A DNA stretch of 64,000 nt from Podospora bellae-mahoneyi (lineage: Eukaryota > Ascomycota > Sordariomycetes > Sordariales > Podosporaceae), in contig NC_085881.1 in assembly GCF_035222275.1 (NCBI RefSeq), positions 1,116,001-1,180,000 on the forward strand, given 5' to 3'. The translations under genes and the position numbers were made by a program. This document shows positions 36,287 through 47,197 of this stretch, in pieces (within the stretch, counting starts at the first letter, position 1; each line of letters starts with the position of its first letter). The notes beneath the pieces were generated by a model. The model was not told the DNA's origin. It worked only from the letters and a program-made list of their open reading frames with translations, and searched no databases.

Positions 36287-38149
36287 TTATTGCGTGGCGG
36301 CAATGCACCAGTGCCGGTGAAAGGCCCAGGCGCTCTTTTGGCATTCTTTGCTGCAGTACTTGGTTCGACGACAGCGGCGGCATTTAGCAAATTGCCGCGT
36401 GTACTCTTCCCATTTCCCGCACTGGTAGTAGGCACATTGTCGGATGCCGCCGCGGGTGTCGTCCTTCCGGCACAGGTTTCTCATAACTACCCCGGCCCAG
36501 TATTGCATATCGGTGCTGTGGTACCGGACCGTGAACTTTTCCACCAAGGGGAAGATGTTGAGGTCATTGGGCAGTAGGTATTCCTCTTCACATGTCTCGT
36601 CTTCCTCCTCGAGCTCGGCCTCGAGGGCTGCCGGATCGGCTCCATCAAGAAGTTGAATTTCCTTGCCAATCTTGAGCTTAGGAACCAGGTGACTTTTTTG
36701 GAAGTACTTTCGGAGATTGCAGTATTTGGAAACGTAGGCGAGCAGTTGGAGAGACATCAAAACGTCTTCTTCCCTGGGCATAGCGGCAAGCATTTGTGGA
36801 TTTGGTGTGACTTGACGATTGAGCAGGTAACGAGGCACTGTCGCGTTTGGCATCGATGGCTGCTGTGGGCTAACCATCGTCGGTCTGTTTGGCGACAAGC
36901 CAATTGCAGGAACTGGCGCCGGGGTCGGGTTGGTGACAATGCTGCCGTCTACCGGCCCTTGATGTGTGATGTTGAAAGTGCCGGCTTCCTGAGTCTCGGA
37001 TACCGTGGGAGTTGTCAGTTCCATGGCGGTGCCAGTCATCATACCCTCGCCATCCTCCATGGCAATGTCCTGAATTCCTACGGCCGGTTGGATTTCGGCC
37101 GTCTCAGACATCTCAGTATCGGGCGTTTCATCCGATGCAACACTTTCAGCATTCATATCATCCGACTCGGCAGCTGTCGAGTGCTGATGGCGGATAGATG
37201 GTCGTTGGCGAGACCGAGCAGCGGCGGTGAGCATGGTGGCAGGTCGCACGGTAGGAGAACGAATCTGCGGTGGCGGAAGTGGAGTGGTGGGTGACGCCGG
37301 CTGAGATGTCAAGGGAGGCCGAGCAAATGGCAGCGGTACGATTCCAACCAAGCGATCCGCATCCCGTGTCGGCCTGACAAATCCATCGGCGGCATCCATC
37401 GATGGTACGGACGGGGCAAGGATCACGTTGGGCGTGAGAGCCATAGGTGGGCGAGCCTCGTGCGTCCTGCTCGTGTGATGGTGATGGGGGTGGTGTCCCG
37501 CCAAAGGCGTCCGATCGGCTGGTGGCGTTACCTGGAATTGCGGAGCAGTGGGTGTGGCCTCAGAATTGGACTGTATGACTGTGGTGGAAGGGCCGGCGAA
37601 CGGGGCAGACACGTCAATTGACGGTGGTGGCGCTTGTCTTCTGAAAGTCTCCAATGCGCCGGATCTTGATGAGAAACTGGAGGATTTGTGCGCCCGGCTG
37701 CTGCCACCAACCCGGTGATGATGATGGCGGTCCTTGTGCTTGGCTTCCTCGGCCTTTGCCCGTACGTTTTCAATGACTTTGATGTAGTTGTCGAGGATTG
37801 TGGCAATCACGGGGACCATGTCAGCCTCCACCACCCGAGTCCGAACAGCTTCTGTGCCCCTAACGCCTATGTTGACGACACATTGGAAAGCCAGATTCCA
37901 CTTCCACATGTCCATCATGTCTTTGCTGCGACCCTGCTTCAGGATGCAGACCAACCTTTCGATGCCGCCATCGACGGTCAAGATGTCGCGGATGCGAGCC
38001 GACGAGGTTGTGAGGTAAGCGAGATGGTTGAGTGAGTTAATCAGGGGCAGGGTCGACGTGCAATCGAGGGCGCGTCGGTCGTAAAGGGCGGTGGTAATGC
38101 CCACCGACGCCTTGTTGACATTGGGTATGCTGAAGTTGACTTCCCTCAT
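36287..38149 (-). CDS. MUB1: MYND zinc finger protein MUB1/samB
   Basis: A single minus-strand frame of 620 residues. The N-terminal 150 residues form a helical, armadillo-like region (LINSLNHLAYLTTSSARIRD, VDGGIERLVCILKQG) beginning at the conserved MREVNF. A long low-complexity middle rich in Pro, Thr and His follows. The C terminus carries a second conserved block (REEDVLMSLQLLAYVSKY, HSTDMQYWAGVVMRNLC) and the MYND finger (CGKWEEYTRQFAKCRRCRR then YCSKECQ and HRHWC). In yeast, Mub1 acts with the E3 Ubr2 and with Rad6 in turnover of Rpn4. The Aspergillus homologue samB affects growth polarity and conidiation timing. Start and length agree with the family; no intron is needed. Confidence 0.92.
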   Translation of the reverse strand: MREVNFSIPNVNKASVGITTALYDRRALDCTSTLPLINSLNHLAYLTTSSARIRDILTVDGGIERLVCILKQGRSKDMMDMWKWNLAFQCVVNIGVRGTEAVRTRVVEADMVPVIATILDNYIKVIENVRAKAEEAKHKDRHHHHRVGGSSRAHKSSSFSSRSGALETFRRQAPPPSIDVSAPFAGPSTTVIQSNSEATPTAPQFQVTPPADRTPLAGHHPHHHHTSRTHEARPPMALTPNVILAPSVPSMDAADGFVRPTRDADRLVGIVPLPFARPPLTSQPASPTTPLPPPQIRSPTVRPATMLTAAARSRQRPSIRHQHSTAAESDDMNAESVASDETPDTEMSETAEIQPAVGIQDIAMEDGEGMMTGTAMELTTPTVSETQEAGTFNITHQGPVDGSIVTNPTPAPVPAIGLSPNRPTMVSPQQPSMPNATVPRYLLNRQVTPNPQMLAAMPREEDVLMSLQLLAYVSKYCNLRKYFQKSHLVPKLKIGKEIQLLDGADPAALEAELEEEDETCEEEYLLPNDLNIFPLVEKFTVRYHSTDMQYWAGVVMRNLCRKDDTRGGIRQCAYYQCGKWEEYTRQFAKCRRCRRTKYCSKECQKSAWAFHRHWCIAATQ

Positions 38150-41100
38150 CTTGGCTCGCCTCCACGGAACACGAGGTAGGCACCAGACAAGGAGAAGGGA
38201 TGATGATCAGGAGAGGTTGGCCGCCGTAATTCGATGCCCGGCGTACGATTGCGTTTTGATGGGGTGGTTAGAAATGGCGTGCCCTATGCGTTGGCAAAAG
38301 AGATGGTTAGAGATGAAACGCATTTCAAAGGTTTATGCGTCCATAAAGGAAGGGGTAGAGCGAGGGCGTACCCTACTCTCTAGGATCGGCAGAGGCCCTC
38401 GCGAAGGGCGAAACCAGCGTGTCTACGTACAGAAATATCCCAGGTATATAGTTGATGGTAGGCCGCAAATGCAGAAAAAGGGCGTTGCAGAGATGAAAAT
38501 GAGGATAATCAGAGTCAGCGCCGACCAAATGCCTCAGCCGCGATGGAGAGGATGGTGTCGGTGTCGGTCTGCTGTGCCACTCACGGGCAAGCTGTTGATG
38601 GCAATGGACGTGGCGGTCTTGGGTTGCAGCAGTCGGTCGAATGCTGCTGAAGATTCGGTGATGGAGAGAGTGTTTGGGTGTGTGACGGATGGGCTCGCCG
38701 TGCCTGATGGTGTGAGAGGCTGGGTTGTCTGGGTTCAGTTGGAGCAGGCGAGCTGCTGGTTTTTTGCAGTCTTGGGCCCTGGAGAATGTCCAGAACATTA
38801 CAGGTTGGCCCAGCCTGTGTTAGTGGCTAGATGGATGCCTAAGGCCAACACCACCCGCGCTTGTGGGCCCAAATTTGTACCAATTTCCAAGTCTCGGCAC
38901 CACATCCGACCGACATCGCGCTTGCATATTCACATTCATCACAGGGTAAAATTGTATGTTCTACAAGAGATTCGCTTTTTTATCCCGTCTATTTTACTTT
39001 CATCACCCCATCACCTCCGCTGGGAGACCCGGAGACTCGAGGAGAAAGCTTCCATGTCGGCTGACTAGGTACTTCCAGGTACTTGTTGTCTAGGGGCGAA
39101 GCGGAGCCCTAACAGCCTTTCAAGGATGGGGGTCCACGGTCGAGGTCTTTTGCTGGGTGCCAAAGAAAGCTGGAAGGGGCAAAATTCACAAGCAGCTGCG
39201 GGGTGAGATGGAGGATAACCCACCACCAACTACTCACCAAACCCTAGCACGCGATGCCGATAGACCACATACACTCTCTTCTGGATGACATGGGAGTTCA
39301 TGCAACAATTGAAGGGGGCATCTGATGCTGAAGAAAACTAGACGCCGTTGGCGGTCATCAGGTTTACACATGGAGGGCCATTGAAGCGTGGCAGGCGAAC
39401 GGCGCCGTTTCAACCAGCTCTTTAGAGTTTGCCCACCATCAGATCGGAAACACTTCTCACGTCGACAACTTCTCCTCTTCTCTCCTCTCCTCTTGCGGAG
39501 CTGCAGTTTGTAACCATGCACAAGAGCCGGCGTTGTGTGACCCGTCCACTTCTTACACCTTGATGGCCCAAATGCCCAACAATGTATCGCCCTCGCCGTC
39601 TGCCGAGCTGTTCGGGTCGCCTGATTCCCCAAGCCCATCGTTCACTCGTTGGAAACTGAGCGCTACCTCCCACCCTCCCACCTACTGCACTCCAACTCAC
39701 AAACGACAGCTCGCAGCTTTCATGCATTCGTGAGGTCGGTGCGCATATCACGTTCTCGTAACTTTGCAGAGTAGAGCTTCAACCGAAGCGGAGAAGGGCC
39801 GTGATGCCACCCCTGTTGGTGATTGATCCCCCACCGACCCTCTTGAACAACGTTCAGGCCCAAACCGCCATCCGCACCAGACCCACCCCGTCGCCCTTCT
39901 TTCAATATCACTGCCTTGTGATTCGATTCTCTCTCCGGCATTTAACGGCGGCGTAGTCACCGCCCTGCCTACAGGAAACGCTTGCGTAGACCACTCAGCC
40001 TGAAACGAATACCTATCACTAAACCGCCCAGATCTTAGTGTCCGCCCATCGACTTAGAAATTTTAGGTGCCATTTACCGCTGACGTCGTGGCTGGAAAGC
40101 GGCACAGATCTGACCTTGGGGGGTTCCAGCCCGGAGAGGCAAGTTCCATGATGACACCCAGTCAAGGCGAGGAAGGGTACGGGAAAAAAAGATCTTGGTT
40201 TTATAGCCTGAAATCAAGCATTTTTTTCAGCTCGGCATTTCCCCCCTTGCCTCACCGCAAAACCTCCAGCATCAAATACCTGTCTCAGTTCAGCCTCTTG
40301 ATTATTTTGCTCAATCGAAGACTATCATCAGCATCTTTCCGCACTGATCACCCATCAGCTGAAGATGAGGGGCTTTGCTAAGCCTCATCCGTCACATACA
40401 CATGTGAATATCTTTGACACTACACAAGACACACAGTATGGATACTGGTCCATCACGCCAAGCATCACCACCACCGACAAGCCAAGAGCATGCAATGAGG
40501 GGTAACTACCCCTTCTCCTCACACTCACCCCCGAGCTGAAAGAGAAAAGATTCCACATCTCAAACCGGGTTTTTGCGTAATGTCAAACGGCAGCGGATGG
40601 ACGGGCGGCTGTGTCTGTGTTATTTCGATCGAGATGCAAGATCTTTGACATTGTCTGAAGCGCTGTAAAGGCTTGACATCTTCCCGCTGGTGAGTTTGTG
40701 TATAAATATACATACTGGCGGCAGCAGGAACCCGTATACGCCTCGGCGCTTAACAATGTTCAACAACAACAACCGCCAGCCCCCAAAAAGGAACTCTCAG
40801 TTGGACAAGAGACGCGGCTGTTTGTCTCACTTTCTTCTTTCATTCTTCTTCTCGAACCTCGATCTGACAAAGTCTCAGGGTTCGATGAATCGAAGTTTTA
40901 TTACAAAGAGAGAACGAATTGCGCGGTTGCGGATAGCTGCAGGAGGTGGGAGCGCGGGGGGGAGGGAACATTCGATTCCCATATTAAAAACATGCAATGC
41001 AAGCGGAGAATGGGAGTTGGTAGCAGCAGCCAAGAAGGAACCCCTATTCATTACAGGTTATACTACCTACCTGACTTACATTCTGTTTCTTTGTGCGGGT

Positions 41101-41679
41101 GTAATGAGGTAGGGTTGTATTGGATACTCCCATACATAACATATGGAAAATGTAAGAAGGGGAGGTCTGTGTGTAGGTTCGTTTAGGTAGGTACACAAAC
41201 GTAGGTTTCATGTTTGGGAATTTTTCTAGCGTTTCCATCTGTGGAAGTTTGAAGGTTGGGTATGCACGCTCGGATGCCAGCCAGACTTTGAGTTTTGGCA
41301 TACTTTTTGACCGATCACCCGACCTACATGGTGAGGAAAGGGAAGAGGCGGCGGTAGATCTGGGAGGCGATATCGCCGGCATCACCGGTTGTGGGATCGA
41401 CAGTTGTTGACGCCTTAACACCAACCCAACTGCCTACATTATCTTCAGCTGACGAGATATACACTACAAAAGTGGGGTGTATAACATATACACGATTACT
41501 TTATGACTTGAGATCGACAAGCTGTGTGTTGTATACACCCGTTATTCCCGCCTTGTTGGGTTCTGGTCTTGTGTCCGAGCTGTCAAAATTTCCGGCTCCG
41601 ATCCCGGGTTCTGTGTTACTGGGGAAGCATCGCACGAATCTGAACTTAGGTAAGGTGAGGTGGGGATAACGAAGAATCA

Positions 41680-42400
41680 TGCCATGTCAATATAAAGCTA
41701 GTGTTATGACGAAAATGGTACTGAGAATAGGATGATGAATTGCTTCCGATGTTTCCATTATACGCCTTTCTAGCTAATCGGCCACCGAGAAGCCCAGCTA
41801 TATGACACGAGTCCAGAGAAACAACTGAGTGACCTAAGAGCAAATTATACAATTATTTTCGCTGAGTCATTATGTATGTCCATCTTCCATATGTAGTATT
41901 ATGGATTAAATCCTTTTAGCTCAAGATTTTGTCTCGTTGTATCTGAAGAAATAAAAAGCCGTTACACTTCAACACTATAAACTAATTATAGAAGTTCTCT
42001 CATCATGGAAACGCCTGTAACTTAATAACATTAGGTAATCCCATATTACAACTCCTCACGTCACGAAACATCTACACATAAGTTCTGCGTTATAATCGTT
42101 TGCATGGGACAACAAAACACTACAAGTGAAAGAATATATAGAGCCCCCAAAGCAAAAGTCATGATTCAATAAAGAAAGGGCAGTGACGAATATTCAGCGC
42201 TAACTTTTCGACCAGACCTAAGTTGTGACTCGACTTTATAGTCGAAAAGTACTTATAGGAATTAAATAACTAAGCCGTAAAGTTAAATAGAGACTCAGAA
42301 CTTATAACTCAACTCGATAGCTAAAGAACATTCTTAAGAAATATAAACAGCTAACCAAGTCATAAAAGTCCAGCCTCAAAACTCACAGAAAGCTTACCCC
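41680..42400. repeat. AT-rich, TA-rich relic segment
   Basis: Base composition changes sharply to A/T, with many TpA steps and no open frame of note. A perfect 10-nt inverted pair (ACTTTTCGAC at 42203-42212, GTCGAAAAGT at 42241-42250) lies within. This is what a repeat decayed by repeat-induced point mutation would look like, but the source element cannot be recognised. Confidence 0.4.
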
Positions 42401-42439
42401 CCATCTTCTAACAAGGGGCTACGAAAACCTCGAAGGGTT

Positions 42440-42622
42440 TTAACGAAAAAGGATCGAACTCGGGGCCTATCGGTTGCAAAACCCCGGCGGTGGGCGGTGG
42501 GCGGGAAACAGCAGCTCTGACATCCTTACCATTTGACCTGACAAAACAGGTGTGTGGCGCCCTGGTAAGCATTCCAGAGCTTCTGTTGGAAAGGGGCATG
42601 TTTTGACCTAATATATAAGCCA
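42440..42622 (-). repeat. tRNA-like (SINE-type) element, copy B
   Basis: On the minus strand a B box (GAGTTCGATCC, 42461-42451) runs almost directly into TTTTT, a possible polymerase III terminator. An A-box-like GGTCAAATGGTAAGGATG lies about 75 nt upstream of it. Further upstream is TATATATTAGGTCAA (about 42617-42603), identical to copy A at 24300-24475. Between the boxes the two copies differ greatly, so they are distant members of one family or convergent tRNA fossils. Confidence 0.45.
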
Positions 42623-42869
42623 TCGTTTGCTCCTTCCTTGAAGGTGTGCACAAAGTCGAGTCGTGAGGTCAAGTAGAACCACACCAGACCCATCTCGTCT
42701 CACAAAGCTGGAGTCAAACAGTTCATCAAATTACTTTAATTACACAGCAGCAAAGCCGAACAACCCATCATACCCAATATACACAACCAACATAACCCCC
42801 CTCAATGCTATCCCAAATCAAAAGCCCACCAACGCCTTGCTCAAATCAACCCTCTCCCCCATCTCAACA

Positions 42870-44228
42870 TTAATCCCCACTAACCCTAGCATGCCTAAAA
42901 TACTTCATCCCCACCCACGCAACCACCACCCAAACCCAGGCCATCACACAACTAAGTATTATCAGCGCAGGATAATACCCCACAATCGGCAACGTCGGAT
43001 CATCCTCCAACTCAGGCGGCGCATACGGTGTAGTCCCCACATCCCACGCCCAGCTCCAAACCCCCAAGCAGCTCCCCATCCCAATCACAAACACCGTCCA
43101 CGTCACAATCAACACCACCCAACCCCACCACTCCGTCTCGGAATAGTCCCAGTCTGAGTCTGGTTGTGGCAAGGGTGTCGTTGATAGCCCTGCCAGAGAG
43201 GTGAGTGCCAGTGGTGACTTCGCTCGCTGAACCGTGCCGCGACGGCGTTGGATTGATGGGAGGATTGATGAGCCTGAGGTGGATGATCCGATGCCCAACG
43301 GTCGGGGAGGGCTGTGGGGAGAATGGGGGAGGTTGAGAAAGTAAGATTCTGACCCCGAGGCGGAGGAGACAGAGGCTCTTTCCGGGCGGAGGAGGTTAAC
43401 GGAGGAGGAGGTGGACGAGAGGTTCGAGGTTGATGAACCCGGCCCGGTGGGGACGGCCATGTGGAGGGAGTCTTCATCGTCTGTGGTGCTGTAGCTTATA
43501 CTTGGGCTTCTTGAGTCGGTGATGTTAGTTCTTGAGCTGGGCGTGTTGGCATTTATAGGGGCCAATGCGGCAGTGGGGGTTGCGTCTGGATCGGACGGTT
43601 GGGAACCACTTCGGCTGGCATATCCGTCCATGCTGGGTCGGGGTGTGAGGTCTGATATTCCCAGACCGTACGGTGTAGATGTATTAATAGAATTCTTCAA
43701 GATACCGCTATTATTCTGGAGGTGTAATGTGTTTGATGTTACCGAGGTCGGCGCGGTGCCGGCTGTGACTTGGATTGGTGTCCCGTTTGGTTCGCCATAG
43801 ACGTTCAATTTTGTGTCGATTGTTAGTCCACGATCCCGCTTTTCTCTTTGAGCACCCCGCCCCAACAGGGCAACCTTTCGCAACGATCCTCTACGTCGTC
43901 GTGTTTTTAGCGATTGCGGCTGCTGGGTTTGATATTGGATAATGTGAGGCAACGGCGGGGGCGCAGCGTTGGGCGCACCCGCGTGGCGTGGAGGAGTGTC
44001 GGCCGGTATGGAAATGAAAGAGGGCGTGGGAGGAAATGTTGTGATCTCGGTCTCGTTGGTGTTGCGGCGGGATCGTGGGCGGTGTTCGCCCGAGTTTCGC
44101 ATAAAAGGTAGTTTCGAAAGCAAGCCTCCAGCGCCAGAGCTGCTGCGCTTGCGACCGGGCGCTGGACGAGTTGGGACGGAAGATGGCGTATCGGCGCCGG
44201 CGCCTGTGACCGATGACGACTCGTCCAT
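42870..44228 (-). CDS. Ser-rich fungal protein with two C-terminal membrane segments (function unknown)
   Basis: A single minus-strand exon of 452 residues, starting at the ATG at 44228; two codons upstream remain open but lack ATG. The first 340 residues are disordered-looking, rich in Ser/Pro/Thr with basic patches (RRRRGSLRK). The last 110 hold an acidic-aromatic motif (DSDWDYSETEWWGW), a first membrane segment (WVVLIVTWTVFVIGMGS), a loop (DVGTTPYAPPELEDDPTLP), a second segment (ALIILSCVMAWVWVVVAWVG) and a short basic tail (KYFRHARVSGD). I recall this hairpin module as conserved in filamentous ascomycetes without assigned function. It is transcribed divergently from ZRG17 with 729 bases between starts. 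Confidence 0.85.
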   Translation of the reverse strand: MDESSSVTGAGADTPSSVPTRPAPGRKRSSSGAGGLLSKLPFMRNSGEHRPRSRRNTNETEITTFPPTPSFISIPADTPPRHAGAPNAAPPPLPHIIQYQTQQPQSLKTRRRRGSLRKVALLGRGAQREKRDRGLTIDTKLNVYGEPNGTPIQVTAGTAPTSVTSNTLHLQNNSGILKNSINTSTPYGLGISDLTPRPSMDGYASRSGSQPSDPDATPTAALAPINANTPSSRTNITDSRSPSISYSTTDDEDSLHMAVPTGPGSSTSNLSSTSSSVNLLRPERASVSSASGSESYFLNLPHSPHSPPRPLGIGSSTSGSSILPSIQRRRGTVQRAKSPLALTSLAGLSTTPLPQPDSDWDYSETEWWGWVVLIVTWTVFVIGMGSCLGVWSWAWDVGTTPYAPPELEDDPTLPIVGYYPALIILSCVMAWVWVVVAWVGMKYFRHARVSGD

Positions 44229-44957
44229 GGCCAATGGGAGATATCGGGGACCTGAATATGGCGTAGGAGAACAGACAGTTTCCGAACAAGGTTCTGGCTA
44301 GGAGGAAGATGTCTGTGTCGCGGCGGCCACGGGGCGTCAATGGCGTGTTACCCCTCGAAATAATATGGCACGTCCACACAGGGTCTCAGATCCATCTGTC
44401 AGGGCAAGCCGGTGGGGTGGACTGGCGTTGAAACTGCTGTTTTGGGACCAGGAACAAGACATGGACATTCACATCTCGAGATGGAATTTGATGGATTGAG
44501 GCTCAACAACGCGAGAAATGCAACATTTCCAAACCCCTGCAAACGTTAGGTGACAGGCCACCCGGCGCCATCCCGGCAGGCAACGTACCCCTGAATTTGA
44601 TGGTTTACGACCCACCCGCCTCCCCCAGGTCCCTCCATTGGCCAACACTGAAATCAATGATGGAGGCTATGAGACCACGGAATGAGACAATATGGGAAGA
44701 TAGGTATTGCAGATTCTACATGTTCTCTTGCATAGCGCTATCTCCAAATCCAGCCAAAGATATCAAAGACGCAAAGGCGTCCACAGCCCAGCGCATCTGG
44801 CCTTCCCCAGTAGGAACCTCCCGCAAAACGGTGTAACCCCACGCTAGTCAAAAAGGGGAAGGCGTCCAGGAACACCCTGGAGATCGGACACGCCCAGCTC
44901 CGCCCGCCTCGAACACTCGACGACGAACGAACCACCTGCCCACAGCGTGCGCTGTCG
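44229..44957. other. Divergent promoter between Ser-rich membrane protein and ZRG17
   Basis: The two start codons face away from this 729-bp interval, which must hold both promoters. No binding site can be named from sequence alone. Confidence 0.5.
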
Positions 44958-46650
44958 ATGGCTCCAGGTCCAAAGCCGTCTCTTCAACCTCCAGGGACAC
45001 CGCCGACGCCGGTTTTTGCGATTACCGGTCAACACGGCGAGCCCTCTTTTCACTTTGTATGCGAGGATTTTGATCTGGATCAGCAACAACAACAGCCAGG
45101 TCGAAATCATCCAAACAACGAACCCGAGGCAACCGTCCGATCAGAGCCGGAAGCCGCGCCCTTTTTGTCCCCGGTACAGCATTACCTCGCGCCCTCCCCA
45201 CGAAGCAGTCCTGCCGCCTTCCTCGATCCCTACTCTCACCACCCGTCGCTACGGCCGCCGACGCCCGATCATCTCTTCAACAGCATGTCGTCCGATGGGG
45301 GCCTTGCCGCCAACGGCGGCGATGCGCCTGCCATGAAGAACCCCTTCAACTTCCAAACCCAGATTATCTCGTCTGGACCGGTCAAATCTGTATGTCTTCG
45401 GCCTCTTCCTATCCAATCACTCAGCTAACAACTCACAGAACATCGGCCAACGCCGCGGCCACAGATACAAACACTCCTCCATCTCGGCCACTCACCAAAT
45501 CTTCCAAGAACCACCCCCTCGACCGCCCCCCGTCCTCCCCGCCTCCCTCCCCATCCCAACCCTCCGAGAAGCCTGGTCGAGCATGCAGCGCGATCAAAAA
45601 GCCAGGTTATGGTGGTGCTCCCTCCACGCCCTCATCGCCCTCTACGTCTTCCTCTCGGCTGAAGGCTCCCTGGCCATGACAGCCCTCTCCCACCTAGTCT
45701 TCTTCGACGTCGGCTCCGCCGCAGTCTGCGTAGCAGTCGACGTCCTAGGCAACTTTGAAGTATGGCGCCGCTCCTCGATCCGGCACCCCTTCGGCCTCCA
45801 ACGAGCCGAAGTCCTCGCCGGCTTCGCAATGTCTGTCTTTCTCGTCTTTGGCGGATTCGACCTGATCTCGCACTCCATGAAAGACGTCCTCGAATCCGTC
45901 GGCCACCACGCCCCTCACCACCCCGTCTCAAGAACCGATGACTCCTCCCAACCCGCCGGCGGTGGCCACGGAGGTGGTGGTCACAGTCACGGAGCACGAT
46001 ACATCACCCCCGGTACCCTCGACCTCGCCTCCTTCGCAGCCTTTGTTTCAACCCTCATCTCTGCCTACGGCCTGCGAAACCACGGCCGGATCCGCCGTGT
46101 CATGCGCGTGCCGCTGCCGTACCTCTCCTCCCTCTTACCCGAATCCACCGTCCTTTCCAACCCCTTCCACTTTCTCACCCTCTTCTTTTCAGGCATCATG
46201 CTTGTCCTGCCGCTAGTCTACATCCCCCACATCATCTGGCTCGACCGTCTAATCTGCGCGACGATTTCCCTGTCTATGTTTTTTCTCGGGGCTCGTCTAG
46301 CAGTAGGACAAGGGTTTATGCTCCTCATGTCGTACAACCACGTCGACAGCAAGAAACAAAAGGGGGACAGCAGCGAAGTCGCCAGCGTGATCAAGGAGAT
46401 TGAGAGCGAGCCGCAGGTTCAGAGGGTGGAGGAGGCGCAGTTTTGGCAGGTGCACTATGGGCTTGCGATGGCGAATCTGAAGGTCAAGGTTAAGGGGGGG
46501 GAGATGATGGGGGGAGGGCAGGGGCAGGATGGGGCGGTCAGCCAGTTACGGCAGAGATTGGGGAGGGTGGTGCAGAATCGGTTGGGGGAGGGGTATGGGA
46601 GGGGGGGGAGTTTGAGGTGGGAGGTTACTGTGCAGATGAGTAGTGACTGA
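44958..46650 (+). CDS. ZRG17: Zinc transporter of the CDF family, ZRG17-like
   Basis: Exons 44958-45389 and 45439-46650 (49-nt intron, GTATGT donor, CTAAC branch) encode 547 residues. The N-terminal third is cytosolic and Pro/Ser-rich. The family block NIGQRRGHRYKHSSIS begins exon 2. Membrane segments follow from ARLWWCSLHALIALYVFL onward, with FDVGSAAVCVAVDVLGNFEVW in the cation-efflux core and a His/Gly loop (GGGHGGGGHSHGARY) typical of zinc carriers. In yeast, Zrg17 pairs with Msc2 to move zinc into the ER. The usual pair of metal-site Asp/His residues of active CDF members is not obvious, which agrees with Zrg17 being a partner subunit. The C-terminal region resembles the cytosolic CDF domain and then turns Gly-rich. 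Confidence 0.88.
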
Positions 46651-47197
46651 TTGGGTAGGGGTCTTGGGCAGCAAAATGGGAAGGAAGAGAGGGATTGTAC
46701 ATAGGTATGTCATGGTGCGGTAGGAACTTACATGGCGTTATTGGATTTTTTTATATATATATATATATTGGAGGATGGGTTTATATTGGATGAGATACCT
46801 TATATAGGGCGTGCTTACACGTCGAGTATTTTGAAGGACTGCTGTTATCATGTCGTGAGTGATGCGGGTGAGGTTACATATCACTTGCCTACTTCTCAGT
46901 TTTGTAGGCACCTTGATGGATAGTACCCCTGACACTCATACACACACACACACACACACATCACAACACACATCACAACCCCAGTGCTGATTAAAGTGTT
47001 TCAAATCTGAAAGCTTGAATTCAAGACTAATTACAAAGACATATACACAAACACAAGAGATATCCGATCCCGCTTATTCCACTTCCCAACCAACGCCGAA
47101 ACAAGCCAAACCATAACTTTTGACTCCGCAGTACGCCAATTGTGCCCGTAACCGACCTTTGCCCAAAACAGTATCTCCCAAAAAGTCACCAGCAACC
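46651..47197. other. Spacer between convergent ZRG17 and DUG3 genes with TA and CA repeats
   Basis: A (TA)8 tract at 46752-46768 and a (CA)11 tract at 46939-46960 occur in this 3'-3' interval. No gene is present. Confidence 0.7.

Larger units (their letters stand above)
38150..42869. other. 4.7-kb gene-poor spacer
   Basis: The first kilobase is probably the MUB1 promoter and leader. No frame between 38150 and 42869 shows a domain or plausible splice structure; the largest (38091-39068, plus strand) overlaps the MUB1 N terminus and has simple composition. From about 41680 to 42400 the DNA is clearly more AT-rich than its surroundings, and the tRNA-like copy B follows at 42440-42622. Confidence 0.6.

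Noticed and set aside
38091-39068. 325-codon plus-strand frame
   Set aside because: It overlaps the MUB1 N terminus in antisense, has no domain or splice signals, and its composition resembles a reverse-strand shadow plus promoter sequence.
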